A stretch of 16,739 nt of DNA from DATGHS01 sp035307785 (GTDB taxonomy: Bacteria; Planctomycetota; Planctomycetia; Gemmatales; Gemmataceae), in NCBI GenBank assembly GCA_035307785.1, contig DATGHS010000491.1:1-16739 (forward strand). The letters are read 5' to 3'. Within the stretch, counting starts at the first letter, position 1, and each line of letters begins with the position of its first letter. Below are positions 1 through 7,195 of this stretch, in pieces. Below the pieces are notes generated by a model. That model saw only the letters and a program-made list of their open reading frames with translations. It made no database searches and was not told the origin of the DNA. The position numbers and the translations under genes are program-made.

Positions 1-2224
1 CATCCGCCAGCGCCAGGCCCAGCTTGTAATGCGCCAGCGCATCGTCCGGCCGCTCTTGCACTTCGCGCTGTCGGAAATTCAGCCGCATGCGCTCCGGAAT
101 GAAGCCCCACAGCTCCTTCGCTGTGGCCACGATCATGCAGCCTTCGCCGAAGGCGATGTTGCCGAACGGCTCGCTGCTCGAGCCGGCGTCTTGCGGTTCG
201 CCGTCGTCTTGCCGCAGAACCTTCAAGCCGCGCCGCGTGGGCCAGAAGACGAAATCGTCGCTCAGGAAGCCACGGCCATGCGGGGCGCGATCGCCATCAT
301 CGGGTTTGGTCCATATTGGATCGCCGCTGGAAGCATCGTAGGCACGAATGCCCTGGGGGTAGCCGCCGAGCGTGGCGAAGAGCTTGCCGCGCGAGATGCC
401 GAGCAGATGCACGACATTGGCCGGCATGCTCTCCCAAACGTTTTCACCGGTGGTGGCGTCGAGGCAAAATATGCGGTCGGCATCGGCGGGCGCAGCGTAA
501 ATCCGCCCGCCGTTGAAGATGCAAGGACACAGGTCGCGTGGCAAGATGCCGTCGAACGGCTTGGTCCTTGCCGTGGGATAACGATACGCCCACATGCGCT
601 TCCCGGTCGCCGCGTCGAGCGCAATGATCAAACCGGTATGCGTGCAATACACCGCAAATGGCCCAGCCATGGTGAGAAGATCAGCGCGATGCCGCACCGC
701 CTCACCGGCTTTGCCCGCTTCCATGATCCACACGTCGCGGGTCCAGCGCAACGGCGGCGGCTCCTTGCGGCCATCCGGCCCGTCGGCATCGTAGCAATCA
801 ATGCTAGTGATTACTTGCCGGCCATCGAAGCGCGTGCGCGCCACCAGCAGCCGGCCATCTTGCACCACCGGCGTCCCTTCGAACAGCGCCACGGGGTCGG
901 TGTCGAGCAGGCGGGCGCGAATCTGCCAACGGTATTGCAGTTTCAGGCTGTCGCCGTCGCGCTCCAAGCCCAGGCAGACGAGCCAGTTGTCGCTCTCGCC
1001 CGACTTCGTATTGTCTTCCGGCTCCTTCATGCGCGTGGCGCCGAGTCGCACGTACAGGCGATTGCCGGCCACGGTCAGCGTATAGCGTGCATCGGTTTGC
1101 GATGGCACGCGCAGGTCAATCGATTCCGGCACGGCATTGCGATTATCGCCGTCGCGGCGATGGTCGTACTGGCCCGCTTGCTTCCCCGTGGCCAAATGAT
1201 ACGCAGTCACGCGCAAGGCGTCGGCCACCAGAACGAAGCCCGGGATGATCACCGGGTGAAACGCCAGTGCACGCGACGAGGCGCCGGTGCCAGGCGGTGG
1301 ATCAGCCTCGCGATGCGGCTTGGCATTCGGATCATCGGGCAGCAGAATCTGCCACATCGGAGAGTCGGGCCAGTACGGTGTGTTGGCACTGGCCAGGCGA
1401 TAATTGCGGCTGGCATCGCCGGCAAACGTGAGCAAGTCTGAACCGCCGGAACCTCTGTCCGGGTCCCAGCGATCTTTGGCATCGAGAATTGTCTGAAGGA
1501 TATCGGCATATTTTCCCTTGCGGCCGGCGAGATAGCCCTCGGCCGAAAGATGCAATTCGCGAAATGCTTTCAGTTCCGCGACCGCCGATTCCTTGGCGCC
1601 CTGCAGCGCCAACGCGAGAATCTGCTTCGCCTGCGCCAGCGCTCCTTTGTCATTCGAATCGGGGTAAAGCAGCTGGAACGTGGTCGCATGTTTCGGCGGG
1701 TTCTTGACGGCCGATGCCGGCGGCGCAAGCATGCGCCACCAGCGCTGGGCGGCTTCGAATTCGCCCCGCTCCAAAGCCATGTCGCCCAGAAGTTGTAGGG
1801 CTTGTTCCGCAGGGGCGCTGCAAAACGCTTCGCCGACGACTTGTTCCAATAGCCTGGCGTCGCGTTGCGCTATGCCTTGTTCGAGCCATTTGCGGGCCGA
1901 GTCGTCCGCTTTCGTTCGATACAACTTCAGTGCCTCCGGCGGCAAAGTCGCCAATCGCTGATGCACGATCCAACGGGCCGGCAACGAGCGGTTGGCGTCC
2001 ACGGGGACCAGCATGTCGCCCGATTCGGCCAGGATTTGCTGATAGCGGCGAATCGCTTCATCGTAGCGCTGCGAATCGGCAAGCTTGGCGGCGCTATTGA
2101 GATCGTCGCGCGTGCGCTGCTCCTCGCCGGGGAGGGTGCCGACGCTTTTGGGCAGCTCGGGCGGTTGCGCGCCGAGAGGCGCGGCGAGAAGTGCGAGCGC
2201 GAGAATTAGGCTACTTCGAAGCAT
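1..2224 (-). CDS. Secreted TPR / PQQ-type beta-propeller repeat protein (partial, C-terminus outside window)
   Basis: Reading the minus strand from the ATG at 2224-2222 gives 741 codons with no stop up to the left edge, so the 3' end lies outside. Residues 1-20 form a signal peptide (hydrophobic SLILALALLAAPLGA), so the product is probably exported. Residues 40-250 are helical, with TPR-like stretches (DSQRYDEAIRRYQQIL, GDMALERGEFEAAQRWW). Residues 315-710 show PQQ-type propeller blades with recurring ALDAATGKRMW, CLDATTGENVW and AYDASSGDPIW motifs. A new TPR (RPDDALAHYKLGLALAD) starts at the edge. Such TPR/propeller proteins are common in planctomycetes; they usually act in protein-protein contacts, and a bound PQQ cofactor should not be assumed. 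No Shine-Dalgarno is visible; a 10-bp inverted repeat ends 4 nt upstream of the ATG. It lies downstream of two small membrane-protein genes, 53 nt after the nearer. Role unknown. Confidence 0.88.
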   Translation of the reverse strand, partial: MLRSSLILALALLAAPLGAQPPELPKSVGTLPGEEQRTRDDLNSAAKLADSQRYDEAIRRYQQILAESGDMLVPVDANRSLPARWIVHQRLATLPPEALKLYRTKADDSARKWLEQGIAQRDARLLEQVVGEAFCSAPAEQALQLLGDMALERGEFEAAQRWWRMLAPPASAVKNPPKHATTFQLLYPDSNDKGALAQAKQILALALQGAKESAVAELKAFRELHLSAEGYLAGRKGKYADILQTILDAKDRWDPDRGSGGSDLLTFAGDASRNYRLASANTPYWPDSPMWQILLPDDPNAKPHREADPPPGTGASSRALAFHPVIIPGFVLVADALRVTAYHLATGKQAGQYDHRRDGDNRNAVPESIDLRVPSQTDARYTLTVAGNRLYVRLGATRMKEPEDNTKSGESDNWLVCLGLERDGDSLKLQYRWQIRARLLDTDPVALFEGTPVVQDGRLLVARTRFDGRQVITSIDCYDADGPDGRKEPPPLRWTRDVWIMEAGKAGEAVRHRADLLTMAGPFAVYCTHTGLIIALDAATGKRMWAYRYPTARTKPFDGILPRDLCPCIFNGGRIYAAPADADRIFCLDATTGENVWESMPANVVHLLGISRGKLFATLGGYPQGIRAYDASSGDPIWTKPDDGDRAPHGRGFLSDDFVFWPTRRGLKVLRQDDGEPQDAGSSSEPFGNIAFGEGCMIVATAKELWGFIPERMRLNFRQREVQERPDDALAHYKLGLALAD

Positions 2225-2228
2225 GAAT

Positions 2229-2260
2229 AAGTACTCAGGACTGAGTACTTCAGTACTCAG
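2229..2260. repeat. Triple inverted repeat built on AGTACTCAG, abutting the propeller-gene start
   Basis: AAGTACTCAG (2229-2238), a GA spacer, then its exact complement CTGAGTACTT (2241-2250), followed by another CAGTACTCAG (2251-2260). The middle copy can pair with either neighbour, so two alternative hairpins are possible. It lies 4 nt upstream of the propeller gene's ATG on the minus strand, where a ribosome-binding site would be expected. It could be an operator, an RNA switch over the start, or a mobile short repeat. Confidence 0.7.
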
Positions 2261-2277
2261 GGATTGAGTCGCAGGTG

Positions 2278-2409
2278 TTACTTTATCAAGATTCGCAGGC
2301 CGATGATAGCAACCACAGCAGGAAGCGCGAACATTGGAATAAAACAGCAGCATTGGAAGACTTGTGCAGGCATCTCCGGACCAGCCATCGGTGACGCAAA
2401 TAACAGCAT
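2278..2409 (-). CDS. Small membrane protein, 43 aa (hypothetical)
   Basis: A 43-residue frame starts at the ATG at 2409-2407 and stops at TAA 2280-2278. A strong Shine-Dalgarno (AGGAGG on the minus strand) ends 8 nt before this ATG, which decides the start; another ATG 5 nt upstream is out of frame. The product begins MLLFASPMAGPEMPAQ, has a CCC cluster (residues 20-22), then a hydrophobic helix (FIPMFALPAVVAIIGL) and a short basic tail (RILIK), suggesting one membrane span with the C-terminus inside. It sits 52 nt after the 57-aa small membrane gene and 53 nt before the propeller gene, all on the same strand, so the three may be co-transcribed. I do not recognise a family. The overlapping frame at 2286-2486 is less plausible because it lacks a good RBS and has a basic, Cys/Trp-rich composition. 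Confidence 0.6.
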   Translation of the reverse strand: MLLFASPMAGPEMPAQVFQCCCFIPMFALPAVVAIIGLRILIK

Positions 2410-2449
2410 TTCATGCGCCTCCTGCGTTTATCCATCACCATTCCGGCGA

Positions 2450-2463
2450 AGCCGCAAGCGGCT
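2450..2463 (-). repeat. Intergenic CTTG-loop hairpin (minus orientation)
   Basis: On the minus strand this reads AGCCGCTTGCGGCT, a 5-bp stem closed by a CTTG tetraloop. It overlaps the stop codon of the 57-aa gene. The continuation (TCGCCGGAA) matches the cassettes ahead of coxB and ctaB with two base changes. Confidence 0.75.
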
Positions 2464-2635
2464 ATTTTTGCCCCTGAATATACCATCCCACCAAAAACAC
2501 AAATCCGCCCACGCCCAGGATCGTAAGCATCACCCCTTCACTCACCTGCTGCGGATACAGCACGTTTCCCGCGATGCCGGTAGGCACAATGCACAGCCCC
2601 AATAGTTGCAGGAATCGGCCCAGCTTGTAGCGCAT
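2462..2635 (-). CDS. Small two-span membrane protein, 57 aa (hypothetical)
   Basis: The frame from ATG 2635-2633 to TAG 2464-2462 gives 57 residues. It starts MRYKLGRFLQLLGLCIVPTG and ends FLVGWYIQGQK. A basic N-terminus is followed by a first hydrophobic segment (about residues 8-26), a short polar turn (LYPQQVSEG), and a second segment (about 36-52), so it is probably a two-helix inner-membrane protein. From memory, similar short proteins beginning MRYKLGRFLQLLG occur in planctomycetes, but no function is known to me. No clear Shine-Dalgarno is visible. It is the first of three same-strand genes leading to the propeller protein, and is divergent from the cytochrome oxidase cluster. Its stop codon is embedded in a CTTG hairpin. 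Confidence 0.7.
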   Translation of the reverse strand: MRYKLGRFLQLLGLCIVPTGIAGNVLYPQQVSEGVMLTILGVGGFVFLVGWYIQGQK

Positions 2636-2698
2636 TCAGAGTACCGTTTCTTGAAAACGAGAAGCACGTCGAGGGCCGGTTCTCAGGAATGGCATGAT

Positions 2699-2723
2699 CC
2701 AGCCGCTCGTTTACAGCGGCTGG
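2699..2723 (+). terminator. Hairpin CCAGCCGCT / AGCGGCTGG, terminator-like
   Basis: Perfect 9-bp arms enclose a CGTTTAC loop and are followed on the plus strand by TTCATTTT. This resembles a weak intrinsic terminator reading rightward, but no plus-strand gene precedes it here. It could instead be a member of the intergenic hairpin family or a structured leader element. Confidence 0.4.
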
Positions 2724-2820
2724 TTCATTTTCCCGAGCGCGAAGCCGCAAGCAGTGTACCGGCATCAGACTTGCACCCGGAAAAAAAGTCCCTCATGCAC
2801 AACTCCGCAGATGGAATTCC

Positions 2821-2848
2821 TTGACGAGCGAAGTTGGGCAGCTAGAAA
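2821..2848 (+). promoter_or_regulatory. Candidate sigma70-type promoter for the oxidase cluster
   Basis: TTGACG (2821-2826) and TAGAAA (2843-2848) are separated by 16 nt, which would put the transcript start near 2855 and leave a leader of about 37 nt before the cytochrome c gene. The -10 box matches only 4 of 6 bases, so this is a guess from consensus. Confidence 0.3.
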
Positions 2849-2871
2849 CACAATTCACGACTCGTGTTGTG
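2849..2871. promoter_or_regulatory. Imperfect dyad at the predicted transcript start
   Basis: CACAA-TT-CACGA-C-TCGTG-TTGTG: two nested complementary 5-bp steps around a single central base, with a TT bulge on the left. The 1-nt centre is too tight for an RNA loop but fits a dimeric repressor or activator site. It overlaps the expected start point of the oxidase operon. Confidence 0.35.
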
Positions 2872-2891
2872 CATGATAGCAACTGGAGGCA

Positions 2892-4205
2892 ATGCTCGTG
2901 ATTGCACGTCGCCCTTCGGGCCGAAATTTCCTTCGCATGCTTCTGGTTACCCTTCCCGCAGCGATTACCTGCCTGCTGTTGGCCGGTTGTGATGACGGTT
3001 ACGACGTCAGCATCCTGTATACGCCGCGCACCGACTGGCTTGTCGTCGAATCGCTCAAAGACGTGGTTCCCACCCGCTATGACCCACCAGGCATGTTGCC
3101 GGTGGAAACACTTGATCACGCCGATTCCACGCTCTTCGGCCCCGATCAAAAATTGCTGCTGTCGAAGAAGGGAACGTCCCTGCTGGACCCGCGCCTTCTC
3201 CCATTTGGTACGCGCGGCGAGCTGGTGTTGGCCTTGCGTGACCTCGCCGGCCGACCTGCGCATCCAAAGATCGACATTAGCGGCGATAAGTTCATGGTGG
3301 AGGAAAAGGGGAACCGCGTTTCGGTCAATTCGTTGCTCGAAAAAGAATTGAAGCTCGACACGAAGACATTGGAACAGGGCAGTATGCTGTATCGCTCCAA
3401 CTGCTTGCATTGCCATGGTCTCGACGGTGATGGTCGCGGACCCACCGGGCACTGGATCAACCCGCACCCGCGCGACTACCGGCAGGGAATCTTCAAATTC
3501 GCCTCGTCGGCCCAGGTCGCGAACCGCAAGCCGCGGCGCGAGGACTTGAAGCGCGTACTGGTCAACGGCATTGAAGGCACCACGATGCCGTCGTTCCATT
3601 TGCTGAAAGACGAGGAACTGGAAGCACTGGTCAGCTACATCATTCACCTCAGCATTCGTGGCGAAGCGGAGTTCGCAGTTTTGCAGGAATTGATCGCCGA
3701 CGCGCAGCAAAGCCCGCCACCGCCCAGCGATCCCATAATTCTCCGCGTCCGCAACAAGGCCGATGAGATTGCCCGCTCCTGGCTGGAAGCGCAGAAGACC
3801 GAGATCAAACCCATTAAGCCGCCGGAATACAAGAGCGAAGACGAGCGGCTCGCCTCGGCTGCTCGTGGCTACAAAGTTTACAGCGACAAGAATGTCGCAT
3901 GTGCCGGCTGCCACCTGAATTATGGCCGCGATGCTGCATTCCGTTACGACGCCTGGGGCACGATCGTCAAGCCGCGGAACTTCTTCTCGAACATGTATCG
4001 CGGCGGCCGGCGGCCCATCGAGGTTTACTGGCGCATCGCCGGCGGCATCAATGGCGCCGACATGGCCCCATTCGCCAAGAACCCCGCCGCGATTACACCC
4101 GAGGAAGACGCGCAGATTTGGGACTTGATCAGCTTCCTGAATACTCTCCCGTATCCGGAAAAGCGGCAGGAGTTGAAGGATAAGTACGGCATCGAAGTGA
4201 AGTAA
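2892..4205 (+). CDS. Di-haem cytochrome c lipoprotein, likely electron donor to the oxidase
   Basis: A 437-aa protein with a lipoprotein signal: a hydrophobic stretch, then LLAG-C with Cys33, so it is probably anchored on the outer face of the cytoplasmic membrane. Two class I haem c sites are visible: CLHCH at 171-175 with probable axial Met232 (TTMPSF), and CAGCH at 337-341 with probable axial Met391 (ADMAPF). The region between Cys33 and the first haem (about 140 residues) has no motif I recognise. It is first in the cluster, 30 nt before coxB, so it most likely delivers electrons to CuA, replacing the fused cytochrome domain of caa3 oxidases. Start choice: GGAGG (2885-2889) is only 2 nt from the ATG at 2892 but 8 nt from the in-frame GTG at 2898, so the GTG (codon 3) may be the true start. 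Confidence 0.9.
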   Translation: MLVIARRPSGRNFLRMLLVTLPAAITCLLLAGCDDGYDVSILYTPRTDWLVVESLKDVVPTRYDPPGMLPVETLDHADSTLFGPDQKLLLSKKGTSLLDPRLLPFGTRGELVLALRDLAGRPAHPKIDISGDKFMVEEKGNRVSVNSLLEKELKLDTKTLEQGSMLYRSNCLHCHGLDGDGRGPTGHWINPHPRDYRQGIFKFASSAQVANRKPRREDLKRVLVNGIEGTTMPSFHLLKDEELEALVSYIIHLSIRGEAEFAVLQELIADAQQSPPPPSDPIILRVRNKADEIARSWLEAQKTEIKPIKPPEYKSEDERLASAARGYKVYSDKNVACAGCHLNYGRDAAFRYDAWGTIVKPRNFFSNMYRGGRRPIEVYWRIAGGINGADMAPFAKNPAAITPEEDAQIWDLISFLNTLPYPEKRQELKDKYGIEVK

Positions 4206-4208
4206 GAC

Positions 4209-4222
4209 AGCCGCTTGCGGCT
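4209..4222 (+). repeat. CTTG-loop hairpin ahead of coxB
   Basis: AGCCGCTTGCGGCT forms a 5-bp stem with a CTTG loop closed by G-C. The block continues TTAGCAGGAA, supplying the AGGA Shine-Dalgarno (4227-4230), 5 nt before coxB. The whole 23-nt block (4209-4231) recurs exactly at 8377-8399. Confidence 0.85.
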
Positions 4223-4235
4223 TAGCAGGAATACC

Positions 4236-5303
4236 ATGATCAAATTCGCCATCTTCAGCATTCTGACCATCGCGGTCGCCGCGTTCGGGCTGTACGCGCT
4301 GTTCCCAGCCGCGCTGAAGCCGTCGCCCGAAGGCGGCCGCAAGCGCTGGGCGTATCTTTTTGGCATCGTACTGCTGCTCGAAGCGCTGGCGTTTCCATTC
4401 GCGGCGATGATGGGGTGGTGGCTGCCGAAGAGCGTGTCCACGTTTTCCGGGGGCATCGATCTGCTCTTCAACATTATCCTGGCCGTCACGGGGGTCACGT
4501 TTGTCGGCGTCGGGATCATCTTCACCTACGTGCTCTTTAAGTACCCGGCCGATCCGAATCGCAAGTCGTGGTACACGCACGGCAGCCACAAGCTGGAGAT
4601 GGTGTGGACTGCCGTGCCGGCCGTGCTGCTGTTCGTGCTGGCCATTGCCCAGATTCCAGCCTGGCTCGAAGTGAAGAACATGGGCTGGCTGCGCGACGCG
4701 CTTCAGGCCGGCGAAGTGAAGCCCGAAAACCGCTTCCTGCAGGTGGAAATCACCGCTCGCCAATGGGAATGGCGGATGCGCTACCCGAGCCCGCAGCACA
4801 TCGAGCAATGGAATCAGGACGGCAAAACCGTACTAAACGACGTGCGCCTCAAGATGCCGGCCCGGCCGGACGACGTGCGCACGGTGAACGAAATCCATTG
4901 TGTGAAGGGCCAGAAGTGCCTAGTTCACCTCAAAACGATGGACGTGATTCACAGCTTTTTTCTGCCGCAGATGCGCTTGAAGCAAGATGCGTTGCCCGGC
5001 AAGACGATTCCCGTTTGGTTCGAGCCAACCGAGGCGAATTGCTATTTCGACGGCAAGGAATGGAAAGACGGTATACGCCTGGAGCGCTCAATGCCCGGAA
5101 GCGACGGCAAAGACAAAGAAGTCTGGGTCCCAGACGAACGCAACGTTTGGGAGCTGGCCTGTGCCGAATACTGCGGCGCGCGCCATTCGCTGATGCGCGG
5201 CAAGCTGTATGTCCACAACACGCAGGAAGACTTCCTGGCCTGGTTGAAGAAGGCGGAAGCCGACAATCAACTGACCTCGATTCCGCAGACTGAGAAGAAA
5301 TAA
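4236..5303 (+). CDS. coxB: Cytochrome c oxidase subunit II
   Basis: A 355-aa CuA-bearing subunit that accepts electrons from cytochrome c at the outer membrane face and passes them to haem a in CoxA. All CuA ligands are present: His239 (DVIHSFFLP) and Cys309, Glu311, Cys313, His317, Met320 in CAEYCGARHSLM. The usual two transmembrane helices are at about 73-101 and 121-143. Two further hydrophobic segments (about 5-26 and 40-62) precede them, which is more than the family norm. A charged insertion of about 30 residues (267-300) lies just before the CuA loop, and Cys222/Cys228 occupy a strand that normally has none. No cytochrome c domain is fused at the C-terminus. Start: ATG 4236 follows AGCAGGA; the upstream in-frame TTG lies inside the hairpin and is unlikely. 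Confidence 0.96.
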   Translation: MIKFAIFSILTIAVAAFGLYALFPAALKPSPEGGRKRWAYLFGIVLLLEALAFPFAAMMGWWLPKSVSTFSGGIDLLFNIILAVTGVTFVGVGIIFTYVLFKYPADPNRKSWYTHGSHKLEMVWTAVPAVLLFVLAIAQIPAWLEVKNMGWLRDALQAGEVKPENRFLQVEITARQWEWRMRYPSPQHIEQWNQDGKTVLNDVRLKMPARPDDVRTVNEIHCVKGQKCLVHLKTMDVIHSFFLPQMRLKQDALPGKTIPVWFEPTEANCYFDGKEWKDGIRLERSMPGSDGKDKEVWVPDERNVWELACAEYCGARHSLMRGKLYVHNTQEDFLAWLKKAEADNQLTSIPQTEKK

Positions 5304-5311
5304 CATTCAAC

Positions 5312-5327
5312 ACGCCGCTTGCGGCGT
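5312..5327 (+). repeat. CTTG-loop hairpin ahead of coxA
   Basis: ACGCCGCTTGCGGCGT: a 6-bp stem with a CTTG loop, in the coxB-coxA gap. The flanks differ from the coxB and ctaB cassettes; the Shine-Dalgarno here is AGGA at 5334-5337, 7 nt before the coxA ATG. Confidence 0.8.
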
Positions 5328-5344
5328 TGCATTAGGATTTCGAT

Positions 5345-7162
5345 ATGAGCGAGAGCACGACCCACGACGTTGGTCACGAACATCATCACGAGATGAGCTT
5401 CATCAAGAAGTACATCTTTTCGGAAGACCACAAGATCATCGGCATTCAGTTCCTGTTCACCGGGCTCATTATGTTCCTGGTGGGCGGCATTCTGGCGTTG
5501 GGCGTGCGCACCCAGCTGGGGTGGCCGGGGCAGGAAATCCCGATCCTGGGCAAGCTGCTCTTCCCCGGCTCGCAGGGCCACAAGATGGGGCCCGATTTTT
5601 ACAACATGCTCTTCACGATGCACGCCTCGGTAATGATCTTCTTCGTGATCATTCCGCTGCTGACCGGCGCCTTCGGCAACTTCCTGATTCCGCTAATGAT
5701 CGGCGCAAAGGACATGGCGTTCCCGAAGCTGAACATGCTGTCGTACTGGTTTATGTGGCCGGCGCTAATCACGATCCTCATCAGCTTTACGGTTGACGGA
5801 GGGGCCGGCGCATCCGGCTGGACCGCGTATCCCACGATCGCGAGTTCCACCATGCCCTCGGGCATGGGCTATCGGTCGCCGGCTCAGCCGGGTTCCGGCA
5901 TCGGGCAGATTCTGTGGCTCGTATCGCTGTTGTTCGTGGGCGTGTCGTCGATGGCCGGGTCGGTGAATTACATCACCACGATCATCAATCTCCGGGCGGC
6001 CGGCATGACGATGTTCCGGATGCCGCTGACGGTTTGGGCCATGTTTATCACGGCGATTTTGCAGGCGTTTGCCTTGCCGGTGCTAACGGTCGCCCTCTCA
6101 CTGCAATTGCTCGATAAGACCATCGGCACCACGTTCTTCCTGCCGCCCACGGGCCTTACCTTCGGCAACTGGACGACTGGGCCCGGCGGCGGGCAGCCAC
6201 TGTTGTGGCAGCACCTGTTCTGGTTCTATTCGCATCCGGCCGTGTACATCATGATTTTGCCGGCCATGGGCATGGTTTCCGATATCATCACCGTGTTCGC
6301 CCGGAAGCCGCTGTTCGGCTACAAGCCGATGGTGCTGGCCATCGCGGGCATTGCCGGCTTGGGCTTCATCGTCTGGGGCCACCACATGTTTCAGTCGGGC
6401 ATGGACCCGCGGTTGGGCACCGGCTTCATGGTGGCCACGATCATGATCGCACTGCCGAGTGCCGTGAAGACGTTTAATTGGCTGGGCACGCTATACCAGA
6501 GTAATATCCACTTCACCACGCCGATGCTGAACGCCCTGGCCTTCGTGGCCATGTTCGTGATCGGCGGGCTCAGCGGCATCTTCATGGCCGCCACACCGGT
6601 AGATATCTTCATTCACGACACCTACTTCATTGTCGCCCACATTCACTATGTGCTGTTCATGAGTTCGGTGTTCGGCATCTTCGCGGGCATTACGTTCTGG
6701 TACCCGAAGATGTTTGGCCGAATGATGAACGAACGCTGGGGCAAGATCCACTTTGCCATCACGTTCATTGCGGCCAACTGCACGTTCTACCCGATGCACA
6801 TACTCGGCGTGGGCGGCACGCCACGGCGCTACTTCGAACCGACGTCGTTCGACTGGATTCACCACATGCAGCCGATCAACACGTTCATCAGCATCAGCGC
6901 CTTTGTGATGGGTCTGGCGCAATTGATTTTCCTGGCGAACTTCTTCTACAGCCTGTTCTGGGGCCCGAAGGCTGATCGCAACCCGTGGAAGAGCAACACG
7001 CTGGAATGGACAGCCCCGTCGCCGCCGCCCCACGGCAACTATGACGCCCCGCCGATCGTCTTCCGCGGGCCGTATGAATACTGCGTGCCGGGCATGGAAG
7101 AGGATCATTTGCCGCAAAGTCTGCCGCAACCCTCCGGCGTGCCGGTGCCGGTGGGACATTAG
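5345..7162 (+). CDS. coxA: Cytochrome c oxidase subunit I (haem-copper oxidase, A2-type signature)
   Basis: A 605-aa catalytic subunit that reduces O2 to water and pumps protons. Low-spin haem ligands: His93 (TMHASVM) and His434. High-spin haem ligand: His432 (AHIHY). CuB ligands: His297, His346, His347 (GHHMF). Tyr301 is the cross-linked Tyr (HPAVY). Lys375 (VKTFNW) matches the K-channel Lys. The motif is YSHPAVY, not GHPEVY: the D-channel Glu of A1 enzymes is replaced, which is the mark of A2-type oxidases such as those of Rhodothermus and Thermus. About 12 transmembrane helices are expected. The N-terminus is His-rich (His7, 11, 13, 14, 15), and the C-terminal tail after about residue 545 is Pro-rich and hydrophilic. 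It sits between coxB and ctaA with small gaps. Confidence 0.97.
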   Translation: MSESTTHDVGHEHHHEMSFIKKYIFSEDHKIIGIQFLFTGLIMFLVGGILALGVRTQLGWPGQEIPILGKLLFPGSQGHKMGPDFYNMLFTMHASVMIFFVIIPLLTGAFGNFLIPLMIGAKDMAFPKLNMLSYWFMWPALITILISFTVDGGAGASGWTAYPTIASSTMPSGMGYRSPAQPGSGIGQILWLVSLLFVGVSSMAGSVNYITTIINLRAAGMTMFRMPLTVWAMFITAILQAFALPVLTVALSLQLLDKTIGTTFFLPPTGLTFGNWTTGPGGGQPLLWQHLFWFYSHPAVYIMILPAMGMVSDIITVFARKPLFGYKPMVLAIAGIAGLGFIVWGHHMFQSGMDPRLGTGFMVATIMIALPSAVKTFNWLGTLYQSNIHFTTPMLNALAFVAMFVIGGLSGIFMAATPVDIFIHDTYFIVAHIHYVLFMSSVFGIFAGITFWYPKMFGRMMNERWGKIHFAITFIAANCTFYPMHILGVGGTPRRYFEPTSFDWIHHMQPINTFISISAFVMGLAQLIFLANFFYSLFWGPKADRNPWKSNTLEWTAPSPPPHGNYDAPPIVFRGPYEYCVPGMEEDHLPQSLPQPSGVPVPVGH

Positions 7163-7168
7163 AAATTC

Positions 7169-7195
7169 GGAATGTGGAATTCGGAATGCGGAATC
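7169..7195 (+). repeat. Heptamer array, GGAATGY orientation
   Basis: About four imperfect heptamers (GGAATGT, GGAATTC, GGAATGC, GGAATC) start 6 nt after the coxA stop and contain both candidate ctaA start codons (GTG 7174, ATG 7186). They are complementary to the array at 7270-7303. Confidence 0.85.

Larger units (their letters stand above)
2636..2891. other. Divergent intergenic region (256 nt)
   Basis: This separates the minus-strand small-gene group from the plus-strand oxidase cluster and must hold promoters for both. It contains a 9-bp hairpin (2699-2723), a second truncated copy of the GCGAAGCCGCAAGC block (near 2740-2754; compare 2446-2459), a short poly-A run near 2781, and the candidate plus-strand promoter and dyad listed separately. 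I could not identify a convincing minus-strand promoter or any coding frame. Confidence 0.6.

Noticed and set aside
29..1441. 470-codon open frame on the plus strand
   Set aside because: It is antisense to the TPR/propeller gene, whose minus-strand frame is continuous through the region and has clear signal peptide and blade motifs.
2286..2486. 66-codon minus-strand frame overlapping the 43-aa gene
   Set aside because: Basic and Cys/Trp-rich, no suitable ribosome-binding site, and it runs into the hairpin and the end of the 57-aa gene; the 43-aa frame has an ideal AGGAGG.
4215..4235. TTG start seven codons upstream for coxB
   Set aside because: The TTG is in the loop of the CTTG hairpin and has no Shine-Dalgarno; ATG 4236 has AGGA at good spacing.
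2793..4808. 671-codon open frame on the minus strand opposite the cytochrome c gene and coxB
   Set aside because: It lies wholly antisense to two strongly supported genes, has the His/Arg/Gln/Ala-rich composition of a high-GC shadow frame and shows no domain motif.
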